64,000 nt of DNA from Pelomonas sp. V22 (lineage in GTDB: Bacteria > Pseudomonadota > Gammaproteobacteria > Burkholderiales > Burkholderiaceae_C), in contig NZ_JAGIXS010000004.1 in the NCBI RefSeq assembly GCF_030014915.1, positions 330,401 through 394,400 of the forward strand, given 5' to 3'. The position numbers and the translations under genes were made by a program. Position 1 is the stretch's first letter, and each line of letters starts with the position of its first letter. Below the pieces are notes generated by a model. The model saw only the letters and a list, made by a program, of their open reading frames with translations. It did no database searches and had not been told where the DNA came from. Positions 37,351 to 46,079 of the stretch are shown one piece after another.

Positions 37351-38883
37351 ATGAAGAAACTTCTCGCCTCCCTGGCCCTGGCCGCCGCGGTCTTCGCGCC
37401 CGCCGCCTGGGCGCAGGACCAGGCCGCCTCGGCCCCGGTCGCCGCTTCGGCCGCCGCCGTCGTCGACGCCGCATCGGCTGCCGCCCCCGCCGCCCCCGCT
37501 GCTTCTGCTCCGGCCGAAGCCGCCTCGGCCGCTGCAGCCCCAGCCCCCGTGCCCAACAAGGGCGACACGACCTGGATGATGGTCTCGACCCTGCTGGTCA
37601 TCATGATGACCGTGCCCGGCCTCGCGCTGTTCTACGGCGGCCTGGTGCGCAGCAAGAACATGCTGTCGGTGCTGATGCAGGTGATGGTCGCGTTCTCGCT
37701 GATCGTCGTGCTGTGGGTGCTGTATGGCTACAGCTTCGCGTTCACCGAGGGCAATGCCTTCATCGGGGGCACGGACCGGCTGTTCATGAAGGGCATCTGG
37801 GACAACGTCGCCGGCACCTTCTCGAACGCCGCCACCTTCAGCAAGGGCGTCTACATCCCCGAGATCGTGTTCGCAGCCTTCCAGGCGACCTTCGCCGGCA
37901 TCACCGCCTGCCTGATCGTCGGTGCCTTCGCCGAGCGCGCCAAGTTCGCAGCCGTGCTGCTGTTCCTGGCCCTGTGGTTCACCTTCAGCTACCTGCCGAT
38001 CGCCCACATGGTCTGGTTCTGGGCGGGCCCGGATGCCTACACGGCTGCTGATGTGGTCGACAAGGTCAACGGCACGGCCGGCCTGATCTGGCAATGGGGC
38101 GCGCTGGACTTCGCCGGCGGCACCGTGGTGCACATCAATGCCGCCGTGGCCGGCCTGGTCGGCGCGTACATGATCGGCAAGCGCGTGGGCTACGGCAAGG
38201 AAGCCTTCACGCCGCACAGCCTGACGCTGACCATGGTCGGTGCCTCGCTGCTGTGGGTGGGCTGGTTCGGCTTCAACGCCGGCTCCGCCCTGGAAGCCAA
38301 CGGCTTCGCCGCCCTGGCCTTCATCAACACCTTCGTGGCCACGGCTGCGGCGGTGCTGGCCTGGTCCATCGGTGAAGCGCTGCATCGCGGCAAGGCCTCG
38401 ATGCTGGGTGCTGCCTCAGGTGCGGTGGCGGGCCTCGTTGCCATCACCCCGGCCGCCGGCAACGTCGGCATCGGCGGTGCCCTGGTGATCGGCTTCGTCG
38501 CTGGCTTCGCCTGCCTGTGGGGCGTGACCGGCCTGAAGAAGCTGCTGGGTGCAGACGACTCGCTGGACGTGTTCGGTGTCCACGGCGTTGGCGGCATCAT
38601 CGGCGCCCTGCTGACCGGCGTGTTCAACTCGCCGGCCCTCGGTGGCCCCAGCGCCGTCGGCGACTGGGTCACGGCCTCGATGATCGCTCCGGATGCCTAC
38701 AGCATCGCCAGCCAGGTCTGGACTCAGGCCAAGGCCGTGGGCGTGACCATCGTCTGGTCGGGCGTGGTCTCGGTGATCGCCTACAAGGTCGTGGACCTGG
38801 TGATCGGCCTGCGCGTGAGCGAGGAAGAGGAACGCGAAGGCCTGGACATCAGCTCGCACGGCGAGACGGCCTACACCAAATAA
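37351..38883 (+). CDS. amtB: Ammonium transporter AmtB
   Basis: The 510-aa protein has a cleavable-looking signal peptide (MKKLLASLALAAAVFAPAAW) and an Ala/Pro-rich periplasmic stretch of about 50 residues. The eleven-helix Amt core follows. The twin pore histidines lie in GGTVVHINAAVAGLVGA and DVFGVHGVGGIIGALLTG. LALFYGGLVRSKNMLSV is the N-terminal Amt signature. The long Ala-rich extension before the core is common in Burkholderiales AmtB. The C-terminal tail after RVSEEEEREGLD contacts GlnK in homologues. Confidence 0.95.
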   Translation: MKKLLASLALAAAVFAPAAWAQDQAASAPVAASAAAVVDAASAAAPAAPAASAPAEAASAAAAPAPVPNKGDTTWMMVSTLLVIMMTVPGLALFYGGLVRSKNMLSVLMQVMVAFSLIVVLWVLYGYSFAFTEGNAFIGGTDRLFMKGIWDNVAGTFSNAATFSKGVYIPEIVFAAFQATFAGITACLIVGAFAERAKFAAVLLFLALWFTFSYLPIAHMVWFWAGPDAYTAADVVDKVNGTAGLIWQWGALDFAGGTVVHINAAVAGLVGAYMIGKRVGYGKEAFTPHSLTLTMVGASLLWVGWFGFNAGSALEANGFAALAFINTFVATAAAVLAWSIGEALHRGKASMLGAASGAVAGLVAITPAAGNVGIGGALVIGFVAGFACLWGVTGLKKLLGADDSLDVFGVHGVGGIIGALLTGVFNSPALGGPSAVGDWVTASMIAPDAYSIASQVWTQAKAVGVTIVWSGVVSVIAYKVVDLVIGLRVSEEEEREGLDISSHGETAYTK

Positions 38884-38907
38884 GTACAAGCTTTCTGCTG
38901 AACTTCA

Positions 38908-38935
38908 GAGCCGCCTTCGGGCGGCTCTTTTTTTT
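38908..38935 (+). terminator. Rho-independent terminator of the amtB operon
   Basis: GAGCCGCC (38908-38915), a TTCG tetraloop and GGCGGCTC (38920-38927) form a perfect 8-bp stem. It is followed by eight T residues, 25 bp after the amtB stop. Confidence 0.95.
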
Positions 38936-39006
38936 GCCGTGCCGCTATCGCCCCGCCAAGGCCGGGTCTTGTTTATCTGACTTGTGCCCCGACCTTCCCC
39001 TGTCCC

Positions 39007-39012
39007 TAGAAT
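39007..39012 (+). promoter_or_regulatory. Candidate -10 box of gshA
   Basis: TAGAAT lies 33 bp upstream of the gshA ATG. TTGTGC (38982-38987) is a possible -35 with a long 19-bp spacer, so only the -10 is proposed. Confidence 0.4.
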
Positions 39013-39045
39013 GCCCCGACACCCAGCTCGAAGAAGCCGCACGCC

Positions 39046-40341
39046 ATGGTCCCCCACCTCATCACCGCCCTGAATGGTCCGATCAACGAGCTGGAGCAGC
39101 GCATCCTCGAGTCGATGCCGGCCATCGAGCGCTGGTTCCGCCTGGAGTGGATGGAGCACACGCCGCCCTTCTACACCTCGGTGGACGTGCGCAACGCCGG
39201 CTTCAAGCTGGCGCCGGTGGACACCAACCTCTATCCCGGCGGCTTCAACAACCTGACACCCGAGATGCTGCCGCTGGCCGTGCAGGCGGCCATGGCAGCC
39301 ATTGAGAAGATCTGCCCCGAGGCCAAGAACCTCTTGCTGGTGCCCGAGAAGCACACGCGCAACACCTTCTACCTGAGCAACGTCGCGACGCTGGTTCGCA
39401 TCTTCACGCAGGCCGGGCTGAATGTGCGCCTCGGCACACTGGACGAAACCGTCACCGAACCCACCGAGCTGAACCTGGCGGACGGCAGCACGCTGACCGT
39501 GGAGCCCCTGGTGCGCAACCGCGGCCGCGTGATGCTGAAGGACTTCGACCCCTGCACCGTGCTGCTGAACAACGACCTCTCGGCCGGCATCCCGAGCGTG
39601 CTGGAGAACCTGCACGAGCAATACCTGCTGCCGCCCCTGCATGCCGGCTGGGCCGTGCGGCGCAAGACCAAGCACTTCACTGCCTACAGCGGCGTGGCCA
39701 AGAAGTTCGCCAAGCTGCTGGGCATGGACCCCTGGCTGATCGACCCGATGTTCGCCGGCGCGGGCGAACTGAACTTCGCTGACGGCACCGGCATCGAGGC
39801 CCTGCAGTCGCAGACCGACGCGCTGCTCACCAAGATCCGCCGCAAATACAAGGAATACGGCATCCAGGACAAGCCCTTCGTCATCGTCAAGGCCGATGCC
39901 GGCACCTATGGCATGGGCATCATGACCGTGCGCGACGCCAAGGACCTGGAGGCACTGAACCGCAAGGCCCGCAACAAGATGAGCGTGATCAAGGACGGCC
40001 AGGAGGTCTCCGAGGTCATCATCCAGGAGGGCGTGCCGACCAATGAGCGCGTCAACGATGCCGTGGCTGAGCCGGTGGTCTACATGATGGACCGCTATGT
40101 GGTGGGCGGCTTCTACCGTGTGCACGCCGAGCGCGGCATCGACGAGAACCTGAACGCCCCCGGCGCCAGCTTCGTGCCGCTGGCCTTTGCTGAAAGCTCG
40201 CAGCTGCCCAAGCCGGGCGAGAAGCCGGGCTCCAACGCGCCCAACCGCTTCTACATGTATGGCGTGATCGCCCGCCTGGCCATGCTGGCGGCCAGCTACG
40301 AGCTCGAGGTCACCGACCCCGAGGCCGAGATCTACGCCTGA
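39046..40341 (+). CDS. gshA: Glutamate-cysteine ligase (ferrooxidans/Burkholderiales type)
   Basis: The 431-aa protein (MVPHLITALNGPINELEQRI) belongs to the separate GshA lineage first defined in Acidithiobacillus ferrooxidans (TIGR02049). Recognisable stretches are VDTNLYPGGFNNLTPEML, VIVKADAGTYGMGIMTV (ATP-grasp-like glycine-rich loop) and FVPLAFAESSQLPKPGEKPG. It makes gamma-glutamylcysteine, the first step of glutathione synthesis. No gshB follows within the window. A glutathione peroxidase lies 2.5 kb away but is not in the same operon. Confidence 0.9.
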   Translation: MVPHLITALNGPINELEQRILESMPAIERWFRLEWMEHTPPFYTSVDVRNAGFKLAPVDTNLYPGGFNNLTPEMLPLAVQAAMAAIEKICPEAKNLLLVPEKHTRNTFYLSNVATLVRIFTQAGLNVRLGTLDETVTEPTELNLADGSTLTVEPLVRNRGRVMLKDFDPCTVLLNNDLSAGIPSVLENLHEQYLLPPLHAGWAVRRKTKHFTAYSGVAKKFAKLLGMDPWLIDPMFAGAGELNFADGTGIEALQSQTDALLTKIRRKYKEYGIQDKPFVIVKADAGTYGMGIMTVRDAKDLEALNRKARNKMSVIKDGQEVSEVIIQEGVPTNERVNDAVAEPVVYMMDRYVVGGFYRVHAERGIDENLNAPGASFVPLAFAESSQLPKPGEKPGSNAPNRFYMYGVIARLAMLAASYELEVTDPEAEIYA

Positions 40342-40356
40342 GCGGGTTCAGGCAGA

Positions 40357-41118
40357 TCAGGACTGGGGCTTCAGCACGAGCGTCGTGCGCCCCTCGTTCC
40401 TGCCAATCGTGCCCGAGCCCTGGTTGTGTGACTCGCTCTTGAGCAGCACCAGGCGGTCGGCCTGCAGGCCGTATTGATGCTCCTCCTCACTTTGCTGCTC
40501 GAAGCTGAAGACGAGGAAGGCGCGGCCCGACAACGACTCCCGGGTCTTGGCCGCCAGCGGCAGGCCTTGCGGGCCGACCCACAGCTCCAGCGTGGCGGCG
40601 TACTTCTTGACGGCGTCTGCAAACTGGCCGCTCATCTTTGGCTTCTCAAGATCAAAGCTCAGGAGCGTGGCCGGTTTGCCTTGCCAGCTGTCGGCCTTCT
40701 CGCCCTTGAGCTTGGCGCGATCCAGCAAGCGGCTCAAGCGACTCGCCGGGTTGAGCAGCTCGCGCAGCGATCCCGGCGATAGCCTGCTCATGCCGCTCGA
40801 AGCCGGCGTCTTGGACTTGGGATCGGCGGCCTTGGCCTGCTCTTCGGCCTCGGCCTTCTGCAGGAGCTCGCGGGCAAAGGCCAGGCGCAAGCCTTGCGGG
40901 CCTTCCTCAACGTGCACCGAAGCCTCGCCCACCGACTCCTCCAGGTCCTTGCCTTCGCCATTGCGGTTGATCGACTTGACCTCGATCGTGGCCTTCAAGG
41001 GGCTGAGAACTGGCTTGGCCAACTGGGCACGCAGCTCGGACAGGGTATCGGCCTGGCTGGCCAGCGGGGCAGCCAGCAGCGCGGCGGCAAGAATGCAGCG
41101 GGTCTTTGTCTTGAGCAT
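40357..41118 (-). CDS. Exported protein of unknown function
   Basis: The 253-aa protein starts at ATG 41118 behind GGAGGAG, with a signal peptide (MLKTKTRCILAAALLAAPLA, cut near SQA). The mature chain begins DTLSELRAQLAKPVLSPLKA. A beta-rich body contains a helical, Lys/Ala-rich insert (AEAEEQAKAADPKSK) and ends GRTTLVLKPQS. The pattern resembles periplasmic lipoprotein-carrier-like folds, but no family is recognised with certainty. It has its own promoter at 41172-41199 and is convergent with gshA. Confidence 0.7.
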   Translation of the reverse strand: MLKTKTRCILAAALLAAPLASQADTLSELRAQLAKPVLSPLKATIEVKSINRNGEGKDLEESVGEASVHVEEGPQGLRLAFARELLQKAEAEEQAKAADPKSKTPASSGMSRLSPGSLRELLNPASRLSRLLDRAKLKGEKADSWQGKPATLLSFDLEKPKMSGQFADAVKKYAATLELWVGPQGLPLAAKTRESLSGRAFLVFSFEQQSEEEHQYGLQADRLVLLKSESHNQGSGTIGRNEGRTTLVLKPQS

Positions 41119-41171
41119 GGCGGCTCCTCCTCGGGTCTCGGTTCTTGGTGCGATCAACGCACGGCGGCCGC

Positions 41172-41199
41172 AGTATAGGGAGCCAATCCAGGGAGCCAA
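41172..41199 (-). promoter_or_regulatory. Sigma-70-type promoter of the exported unknown-function gene, inside a short tandem repeat
   Basis: On the minus strand TTGGCT (41199-41194) and TATACT (41177-41172) are separated by 16 bp, giving a good -35/-10 pair 54 bp before the ATG. The block GGGAGCCAA occurs twice here (41178-41186 and 41191-41199). This duplicates the -35 hexamer. Confidence 0.6.
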
Positions 41200-41200
41200 A

Positions 41201-42283
41201 TCAGGGCAAGAGCCATTGCAGCCAGCGCCCATGCGGATGCGACCAGGCCAGGGCTTCATGCCGCAGCTCTCCAGCCTCAGCCCATTGCAGGCTCCAGAGT
41301 GTGGCGCTGCCCTCGTCCGGTGGCACGGCGGGCCGGGCCAGTCCGGGTGCATGCAGGGCCGGCAGCTCGGCATTCAGCCAGACGAGGCCGTGCTCCCGCA
41401 CGAGAGCCGCCACGGCCTCGACATGGCGTTGCCAGGACTCGCGGTCGAAGTAGAAGAGCACCCAGCTGTTGAACAGCACCGGCTGCACGCCCGGCGGCAA
41501 TTGCTTCAGCCAGTCGCGCAGCAGGTCCAGGCCCGCACGGGACGCCTGAACGCGATGGCCGGCGGCCCGGGCCAGGGCGATGGCCTGGTTCAGCCGCACC
41601 GCACGCTCGCGCTCGCTGGGCCACAGGCAGGCGCGCAGCCAGCGCACGGCGAGTTCGTCGTGCAGATCGATGGGCGAAAGGTCTGAGCCCAGCCGTTCGA
41701 CCAGCCGGAAGCCACTCGCCTCTGGAGGTGGCGCGGCCTCACCCCGCCATTCGCACTGAATCACCGGCCGGCCCGTTTCTGCCGCCGCGCCGCGCTGGAA
41801 GCGGCCGTAGTCGTAGCGATAGGCATCGACGCCCAGGTTCAGGCCGGCACTGCTGCCGAAGTCGAACAGGGCAAGGTCAGGGTTGCCACGGCGCGCGGCG
41901 ATGGCCTGCAGCGCCGGCCACAACGCGGCGCAACGGCCGATCTCGTTGGTCTGCGTGTTGCGGCTGCGCAAGGAGTTCAGCAGGAACTCGCGCTGCTGCG
42001 CGACGAAATCCAGCAACAGGGCCGGCAGCTCGGCATCGGGCGCCCGAGTGCCACCGACGCTGGCGTAGTAGGCCACCAGCGGATGGTCCGTGCCGGCCAG
42101 CACGCGCTCATGCAAGGCCGCCAGCAGCAGTACCGGCTTGCGCTGGGTGGGCGGCGCTTCGTCCAACAAAGTCAGCAAGGCGGGCGACGTGGCCACCTGG
42201 CGGCAGATCGCCTGGTACAGCGGGTCATGCGGGCATTCGCGCTCGGCGAACTGGCGAAACTGTTCGGCAGGTGTGAGGCTCAT
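41201..42283 (-). CDS. DUF2332 domain protein
   Basis: The 360-aa protein has the DUF2332 features: LAALHERVLAGTDHPLVAYY near residue 55, the glycine-rich ALFDFGSSAGLNLGVDAYRY (reminiscent of a SAM-binding loop) and a C-terminal LWSLQWAEAGELRHEALAWS. The family is uncharacterised; a methyltransferase-like fold is an inference from the GSSAGLN loop and the preceding acidic residue. No signal peptide. It is a single gene. Confidence 0.82.
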   Translation of the reverse strand: MSLTPAEQFRQFAERECPHDPLYQAICRQVATSPALLTLLDEAPPTQRKPVLLLAALHERVLAGTDHPLVAYYASVGGTRAPDAELPALLLDFVAQQREFLLNSLRSRNTQTNEIGRCAALWPALQAIAARRGNPDLALFDFGSSAGLNLGVDAYRYDYGRFQRGAAAETGRPVIQCEWRGEAAPPPEASGFRLVERLGSDLSPIDLHDELAVRWLRACLWPSERERAVRLNQAIALARAAGHRVQASRAGLDLLRDWLKQLPPGVQPVLFNSWVLFYFDRESWQRHVEAVAALVREHGLVWLNAELPALHAPGLARPAVPPDEGSATLWSLQWAEAGELRHEALAWSHPHGRWLQWLLP

Positions 42284-42422
42284 GGCCGCAGCCTAGCGAT
42301 CAAAGCCACCGACAGGCGTGCCGATCCGGCATGGAACCATGCACGGCCCGGGTTTGCGCCAATGACGGCCGCCACCTCGGGTCGGACACTGCCGCCCAAC
42401 AACACATCGGGAGTTTCCTGCC
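42284..42422. other. Divergent intergenic region, DUF2332 / DUF4870
   Basis: This 139-bp spacer holds GGGAG (42409-42413) as ribosome-binding site for the plus-strand gene. I see no clear promoter pair or hairpin. Confidence 0.4.
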
Positions 42423-42773
42423 ATGAACGACGTCACGACCACCGCCTCGAACAGCAACGACCGCACCATGGCGATCCTGGCCCACATCGGCGGTCTGTTC
42501 ACCAGCTGGGTGGCGCCGCTGATCATCTACCTGATCAAGAAGAACGAAGCCGATGGCGCCTTCTCGACCGACCAGGCCAAGGAAGCGCTGAACTTCCAGC
42601 TGACCATCTTCCTGGCCTACATGGTGTCGGGCCTGCTGATGGTGGTGCTGATCGGCATCCTCTTGATCTGGATCGTGGGCCTCGTGAACCTGGTGCTCTG
42701 CATCGTGGCCGCCGTGAAGGCGAGCAACGGCGAGACCTACCGCTATCCGTTCGCGATTCGGCTGATCAAGTGA
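42423..42773 (+). CDS. DUF4870 domain small membrane protein
   Basis: The 116-aa protein opens MNDVTTTASNSNDRTMAILA and has three to four hydrophobic helices. The family motif WVAPLIIYLIKKNEADGAFS is followed by QAKEALNFQLTIFLAYMV. DUF4870 (formerly TIC20-like) proteins are inner-membrane proteins of unknown function. It is transcribed alone and followed after 15 bp by the hairpin element copy B. Confidence 0.9.
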   Translation: MNDVTTTASNSNDRTMAILAHIGGLFTSWVAPLIIYLIKKNEADGAFSTDQAKEALNFQLTIFLAYMVSGLLMVVLIGILLIWIVGLVNLVLCIVAAVKASNGETYRYPFAIRLIK

Positions 42774-42788
42774 TCCATCGCGCCCTCT

Positions 42789-42910
42789 TGGGCCGAGCGC
42801 AGGGCCGCTCCCAAGCCGGCCCATTTGGCGATGTGCTTGACGGTCAATCCGGCAAGCATCGCCGCCCCCTCGGGGGGCCGGCCAAGGTACGCCTTGGACG
42901 GGGGGCTCAC
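42789..42910 (+). repeat. Dispersed three-hairpin intergenic element, copy B (with a fourth hairpin)
   Basis: Stem 1 pairs 42789-42795 with 42817-42823 around the same 21-nt loop as copy A (42796-42816). Stem 2 pairs 42864-42869 with 42873-42878 around TCG. Stem 3 is CCAAGG-TACG-CCTTGG (42882-42897). The closing GGGGCTCAC contains, on the other strand, the TGA stop of gpx. Unlike copy A, an extra hairpin (42827-42863) is inserted between stems 1 and 2: GGCGATG/CTTG pairs with CAAG/CATCGCC with a 2-nt bulge. Stems differ from copy A by paired changes. Confidence 0.75.
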
Positions 42911-43395
42911 CCAGCCAACGCGGCCTCGATGTCGGCCCTCAGTTTCTCCGGCTCATCGTTGGGCGCATAGCGCTTGATGACCTGCCCATTGCGGCCGATC
43001 AGGAACTTGGTGAAGTTCCATTTGATCGCCTGCGTGCCGAGGATGCCGGGCTTCTCGCCCTTGAGCCATTGCCACAGCGGATGGGCGTCTTTGCCGTTCA
43101 CCTTGACCTTGGACATCATCGGGAACGAGACACCGTAGTTCAGCTCGCAAAAGGACGAGATCTCCTCGTTGCTGCCAGGATCCTGGCCGCCGAACTCGTT
43201 GCTCGGGAAGCCGATCACGACGAGGCCGCGCGCTGCATAGTCTTTCCAGAGCTGCTCCAGCCCCTTGAACTGCGGCGTGAAGCCGCAGGCGCTGGCCGTG
43301 TTGACGATGAGGATCACGCGGCCGCGCTGGCTCGCAAGGTCGGCCGGCTTGCCCTCGATCGACAGGGCCTGGAAGTCGTAGACGCTCTGAGCCAT
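42907..43395 (-). CDS. Glutathione peroxidase (cysteine type)
   Basis: The 162-aa protein contains NTASACGFTPQFKGL with the peroxidatic Cys37 where animal enzymes have selenocysteine. The other catalytic residues are visible in IGFPSNEFGGQDPG (Gln) and IKWNFTKFLIGRNG (Trp, Asn). Cys-type bacterial Gpx enzymes reduce organic peroxides, usually with thioredoxin. There is no signal peptide, so it is cytoplasmic. Its stop codon lies within the conserved end of the hairpin element. Confidence 0.93.
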   Translation of the reverse strand: MAQSVYDFQALSIEGKPADLASQRGRVILIVNTASACGFTPQFKGLEQLWKDYAARGLVVIGFPSNEFGGQDPGSNEEISSFCELNYGVSFPMMSKVKVNGKDAHPLWQWLKGEKPGILGTQAIKWNFTKFLIGRNGQVIKRYAPNDEPEKLRADIEAALAG

Positions 43396-43508
43396 GGGCT
43401 GCTTCCTGTGAATGAAGGAGCGATGCTAGCCCGGGTTGGGCGGCCACAACACTTGGGTCTTGTCCCCCCCACGAGGCTCTGGCAAACCAGGGCCAGACCA
43501 GACAACAT

Positions 43509-43533
43509 GCGCCAGGGTTTTTACCCCTGGCGC
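43509..43533. other. Perfect 9-bp inverted repeat upstream of the SGNH hydrolase gene
   Basis: GCGCCAGGG (43509-43517) pairs with CCCTGGCGC (43525-43533) around a T-rich 7-nt loop. It lies in the 220-bp divergent gap between gpx and the SGNH gene. No T-tract follows, so an operator or mRNA structure is likelier than a terminator. Confidence 0.45.
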
Positions 43534-43615
43534 GCCGGAGGGACGAAGCCTTCCAATCGGGGCGCCGTGCAATCCCCCGCCCAATCTCGATAGTTTTGCG
43601 ATATGGAGCCCGCTC

Positions 43616-44536
43616 TTGGATCACCTGGCCTGTTTCTCGCCCGACGATTTGCGCTCCAAACCTGCCCTGCTTGAGGGCTACCGCTGGCGCCTCCTGGCGC
43701 AAGGCGACTCCTGGTTCTCCGTGGCGGCCGCCCAGGCCCATGGCAGCCTGCTGCAGGAGCTGATGTTCAAGCAACCGGCCGCGGCGCTGAACTGCGCCGG
43801 TAGCGGCGACGCGTTGTCCCACATGGTCGACCTGGAATCGGCGCCCGAGTTCGTGCGCCTCTTGACCGCCGCCGATGCGCCGGCCTGGGACGGCATCCTG
43901 CTGTCCATAGGCGGCAATGACGTGATCGCGGCCGCCCAGACCCCCGCCCATCTGGAAGACGGCACGCCGGTGCCGCTGGAGAAGCGGCTGCTGCGCCGCC
44001 AGACCGAATGGGGTCCGCCCTCGGCCGGCGTGGGCCGCTATTTCTCCGAGCCGGGCTGGACCACCTTCGCCGAGTACGTGAAGACGAATTTGCGCCATCT
44101 GCTGACGCTGCGCGAGCAGGGCCCGAGCGCCGGCAAACCGGTGTTCCTGCATTGCTATGCCGTGCCCTTGCCTCGACCCGCAGCAGCCGCCGATGGCCGG
44201 GGCCCCTGGCTCTACCCGACGCTGAAGGCCTATGCCGTGCCCAATGCCGACTGGCTGGCCGTCAGCCGCCTGATGGTGATGCACCTGGCCCAGTTGCTGA
44301 AGAGCCTGGCGGCCGACAAGGAGAACTTCCCCGGCCTGCACGTGTTCGACAGCACGGCCGTGCCGCTGGCCCTGGCCACGCCGGGCTCCAGCGGCGTCAG
44401 CGGCGACTGGCACAACGAGATCCACCTGAACCACAGCGGCAGCTTCAAGATCGCCCGCGCCTGGTCGGACGCCATCGACCTGGTGTTCAACAAGCCGCCG
44501 CCGGCGCCGGGACGGCGCGGCTCGTCGGCCAGCTGA
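43616..44536 (+). CDS. SGNH/GDSL-type hydrolase
   Basis: The 306-aa protein is read from TTG 43616 (LDHLACFSPDDLRSKPALLE), which has GGAG 7 bp upstream; there is no in-frame ATG before the catalytic motif. SGNH blocks: LLAQGDSWFSV (nucleophile Ser, block I), ILLSIGGNDVI (block III, GGND) and SGDWHNEIHLN (block V Asp/His). No signal peptide is visible, so it appears cytoplasmic. The substrate is unknown. A longer reading from 43436 would run through an inverted repeat and lacks a start signal. Confidence 0.72.
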   Translation: MDHLACFSPDDLRSKPALLEGYRWRLLAQGDSWFSVAAAQAHGSLLQELMFKQPAAALNCAGSGDALSHMVDLESAPEFVRLLTAADAPAWDGILLSIGGNDVIAAAQTPAHLEDGTPVPLEKRLLRRQTEWGPPSAGVGRYFSEPGWTTFAEYVKTNLRHLLTLREQGPSAGKPVFLHCYAVPLPRPAAAADGRGPWLYPTLKAYAVPNADWLAVSRLMVMHLAQLLKSLAADKENFPGLHVFDSTAVPLALATPGSSGVSGDWHNEIHLNHSGSFKIARAWSDAIDLVFNKPPPAPGRRGSSAS

Positions 44537-44562
44537 ACGAGGGCAACCAGCCCACCAAGCAA

Positions 44563-44585
44563 AAGACCGCCCTGGAGGCGGTCTT
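44563..44585. terminator. Terminator after the SGNH hydrolase gene (possibly bidirectional)
   Basis: AAGACCGCC (44563-44571), loop CTGGA and GGCGGTCTT (44577-44585) form a perfect 9-bp stem. T-rich sequence (CTTGTT) follows on the plus strand and an A-rich flank (CAAGCAAAAG) precedes it. It begins 27 bp after the stop. Confidence 0.75.
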
Positions 44586-44599
44586 CTTGTTGGAGCGCA

Positions 44600-44625
44600 G
44601 CCTTGCCGCATGCAGGCGGCAAGGC
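44600..44625. other. Second strong hairpin between the convergent SGNH and lplT genes
   Basis: GCCTTGCCGC (44600-44609) pairs perfectly with GCGGCAAGGC (44616-44625) around ATGCAG. A smaller hairpin AAGTGC-GCAG-GCACTT lies at 44643-44658. Neither has a T-tract. They may protect the 3' end of the lplT transcript or be remnants of a repeat. Confidence 0.4.
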
Positions 44626-44672
44626 CTTCAGCGGGCGTCGCCAAGTGCGCAGGCACTTGACTCGGTCCCGCC

Positions 44673-45953
44673 TCAGTGCCCGCCGTCGCTGCGCGCCAGC
44701 GCCATCAGCCGCGCCAGCTCTTGCGGATGCCTGGCGCAGTTGTTGATGTGCCAGCGGCGGATCAGCCACATGGTGCCGGCCACGATCAGGCCGAACACGG
44801 CGATGGCCGCGAAGGCCGACATGCCGCCCTTGGTCATGCCGGTGTAGAGCGCGCCGAGGGCCAGGATGCAGGCCTGCTCGTTGAAGTTCTGCACGGCGAT
44901 CGAACGGCCGGCGCCCATCAGGTTGTGGCCGCGATGCTGCAGCAGCGCATTCATGGGCACGACCAGGTAACCGCCCACCAGGCCCAGGAAGATCAGGAAG
45001 GGCACGGCCACCCAGATGTTGGTCGCCACGTTCAGGCCCATCACCAGCAGGCCCATGGCGATGCCCAGCGGGATCACCGAGGTGGCTTTGTCGAGCCGCA
45101 TGTAGATCGAGGCCACGACGGCACCGGCCGCCGTGCCGATGGCGACCACGCCGCCGAGGTTGGAGGCCTGCGTCGTGCTGTAGCCCAACGCGGCTGCGGC
45201 CCAGGGGAACAGGATGATGCGCAGATTGCCCGACACACCCCAGAACAGGGTGGTCGTGGCCAGCGAGATCTGGCCCAGCTTGTCCTGCCACAGGCGCGAG
45301 TTGCAGGACGCGAAGTCGCGCACCAGTTCCAGCGGGCTGCCCGAGAGCGGCTGCAGTGGCGTGCTGGTGCGGGGGATGTAGAGATTGAAGATCGCCGCCA
45401 GCAGGTACAGGGCGACAAGGCTGCAGATGGCGGCTTCGGGCGGCGTGTCGATGCCGGTATCGATGAAGGGCAGGTCGAAGCTCAGCAGCATGGGCGCGAG
45501 CTTGGGGCCGACCAGTTGGCCGCCGAGCAGGATGCCGAGGATGATGGACGCGATGGTCAGGCCCTCGATCCAGCCATTGGCCTTGACCAGCTGCGAGGGC
45601 GGCAGCAGTTCGGTGAGGATGCCGTACTTGGCCGGCGAGTAGGCCGCAGCGCCAAGACCCACGACCGAATAGGCCAGCAGCGGGTGCATGCCCATCAGCA
45701 TCATCAAGCAGCCCGCCACCTTGATGGTGTTCGAATAGAACATCACCTTGCCCTTGGGCACGGCGTCGGCGAAGGCGCCGACGAAGGGCGCCAGCAACAC
45801 ATAGAACAGCGCGAACATCGGCCCCAGAGCGGGGATCTGCCAGGCCGGTGCCTGGGTGCTCTTCAGCAGTTCGATGGCTCCGACCAGCAATGCCTGATCA
45901 GCCAGCGAGCTGAAGAACTGCGCTGACATGATGGTGTAGAAGCCTTTTTTCAT
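44673..45953 (-). CDS. lplT: Lysophospholipid transporter LplT
   Basis: The 426-aa protein starts at ATG 45953 (MKKGFYTIMSAQFFSSLADQ), the usual LplT N-terminus. Twelve membrane helices of the MFS follow, with SPAKYGILTELLPPSQLVKA and FLGLVGGYLVVPMNALLQHR as recognisable LplT segments. The protein flips lysophospholipids inward so they can be re-acylated. The acyltransferase aas is not adjacent here. Divergent from alr, an arrangement common in Burkholderiales. A longer in-frame start at 46001 has no support. Confidence 0.9.
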   Translation of the reverse strand: MKKGFYTIMSAQFFSSLADQALLVGAIELLKSTQAPAWQIPALGPMFALFYVLLAPFVGAFADAVPKGKVMFYSNTIKVAGCLMMLMGMHPLLAYSVVGLGAAAYSPAKYGILTELLPPSQLVKANGWIEGLTIASIILGILLGGQLVGPKLAPMLLSFDLPFIDTGIDTPPEAAICSLVALYLLAAIFNLYIPRTSTPLQPLSGSPLELVRDFASCNSRLWQDKLGQISLATTTLFWGVSGNLRIILFPWAAAALGYSTTQASNLGGVVAIGTAAGAVVASIYMRLDKATSVIPLGIAMGLLVMGLNVATNIWVAVPFLIFLGLVGGYLVVPMNALLQHRGHNLMGAGRSIAVQNFNEQACILALGALYTGMTKGGMSAFAAIAVFGLIVAGTMWLIRRWHINNCARHPQELARLMALARSDGGH

Positions 45954-46079
45954 GTACCCATCGATAACTGCGGGGGTCTGCCCTGCACCCGGTGGGCACA
46001 AGCTCTCTCGATCACATCGGTCACCGGCGGCGCGCTCTTGGCGGCTCGCACAGCAGCGGGTTTATAGCACGCCCCCCTT

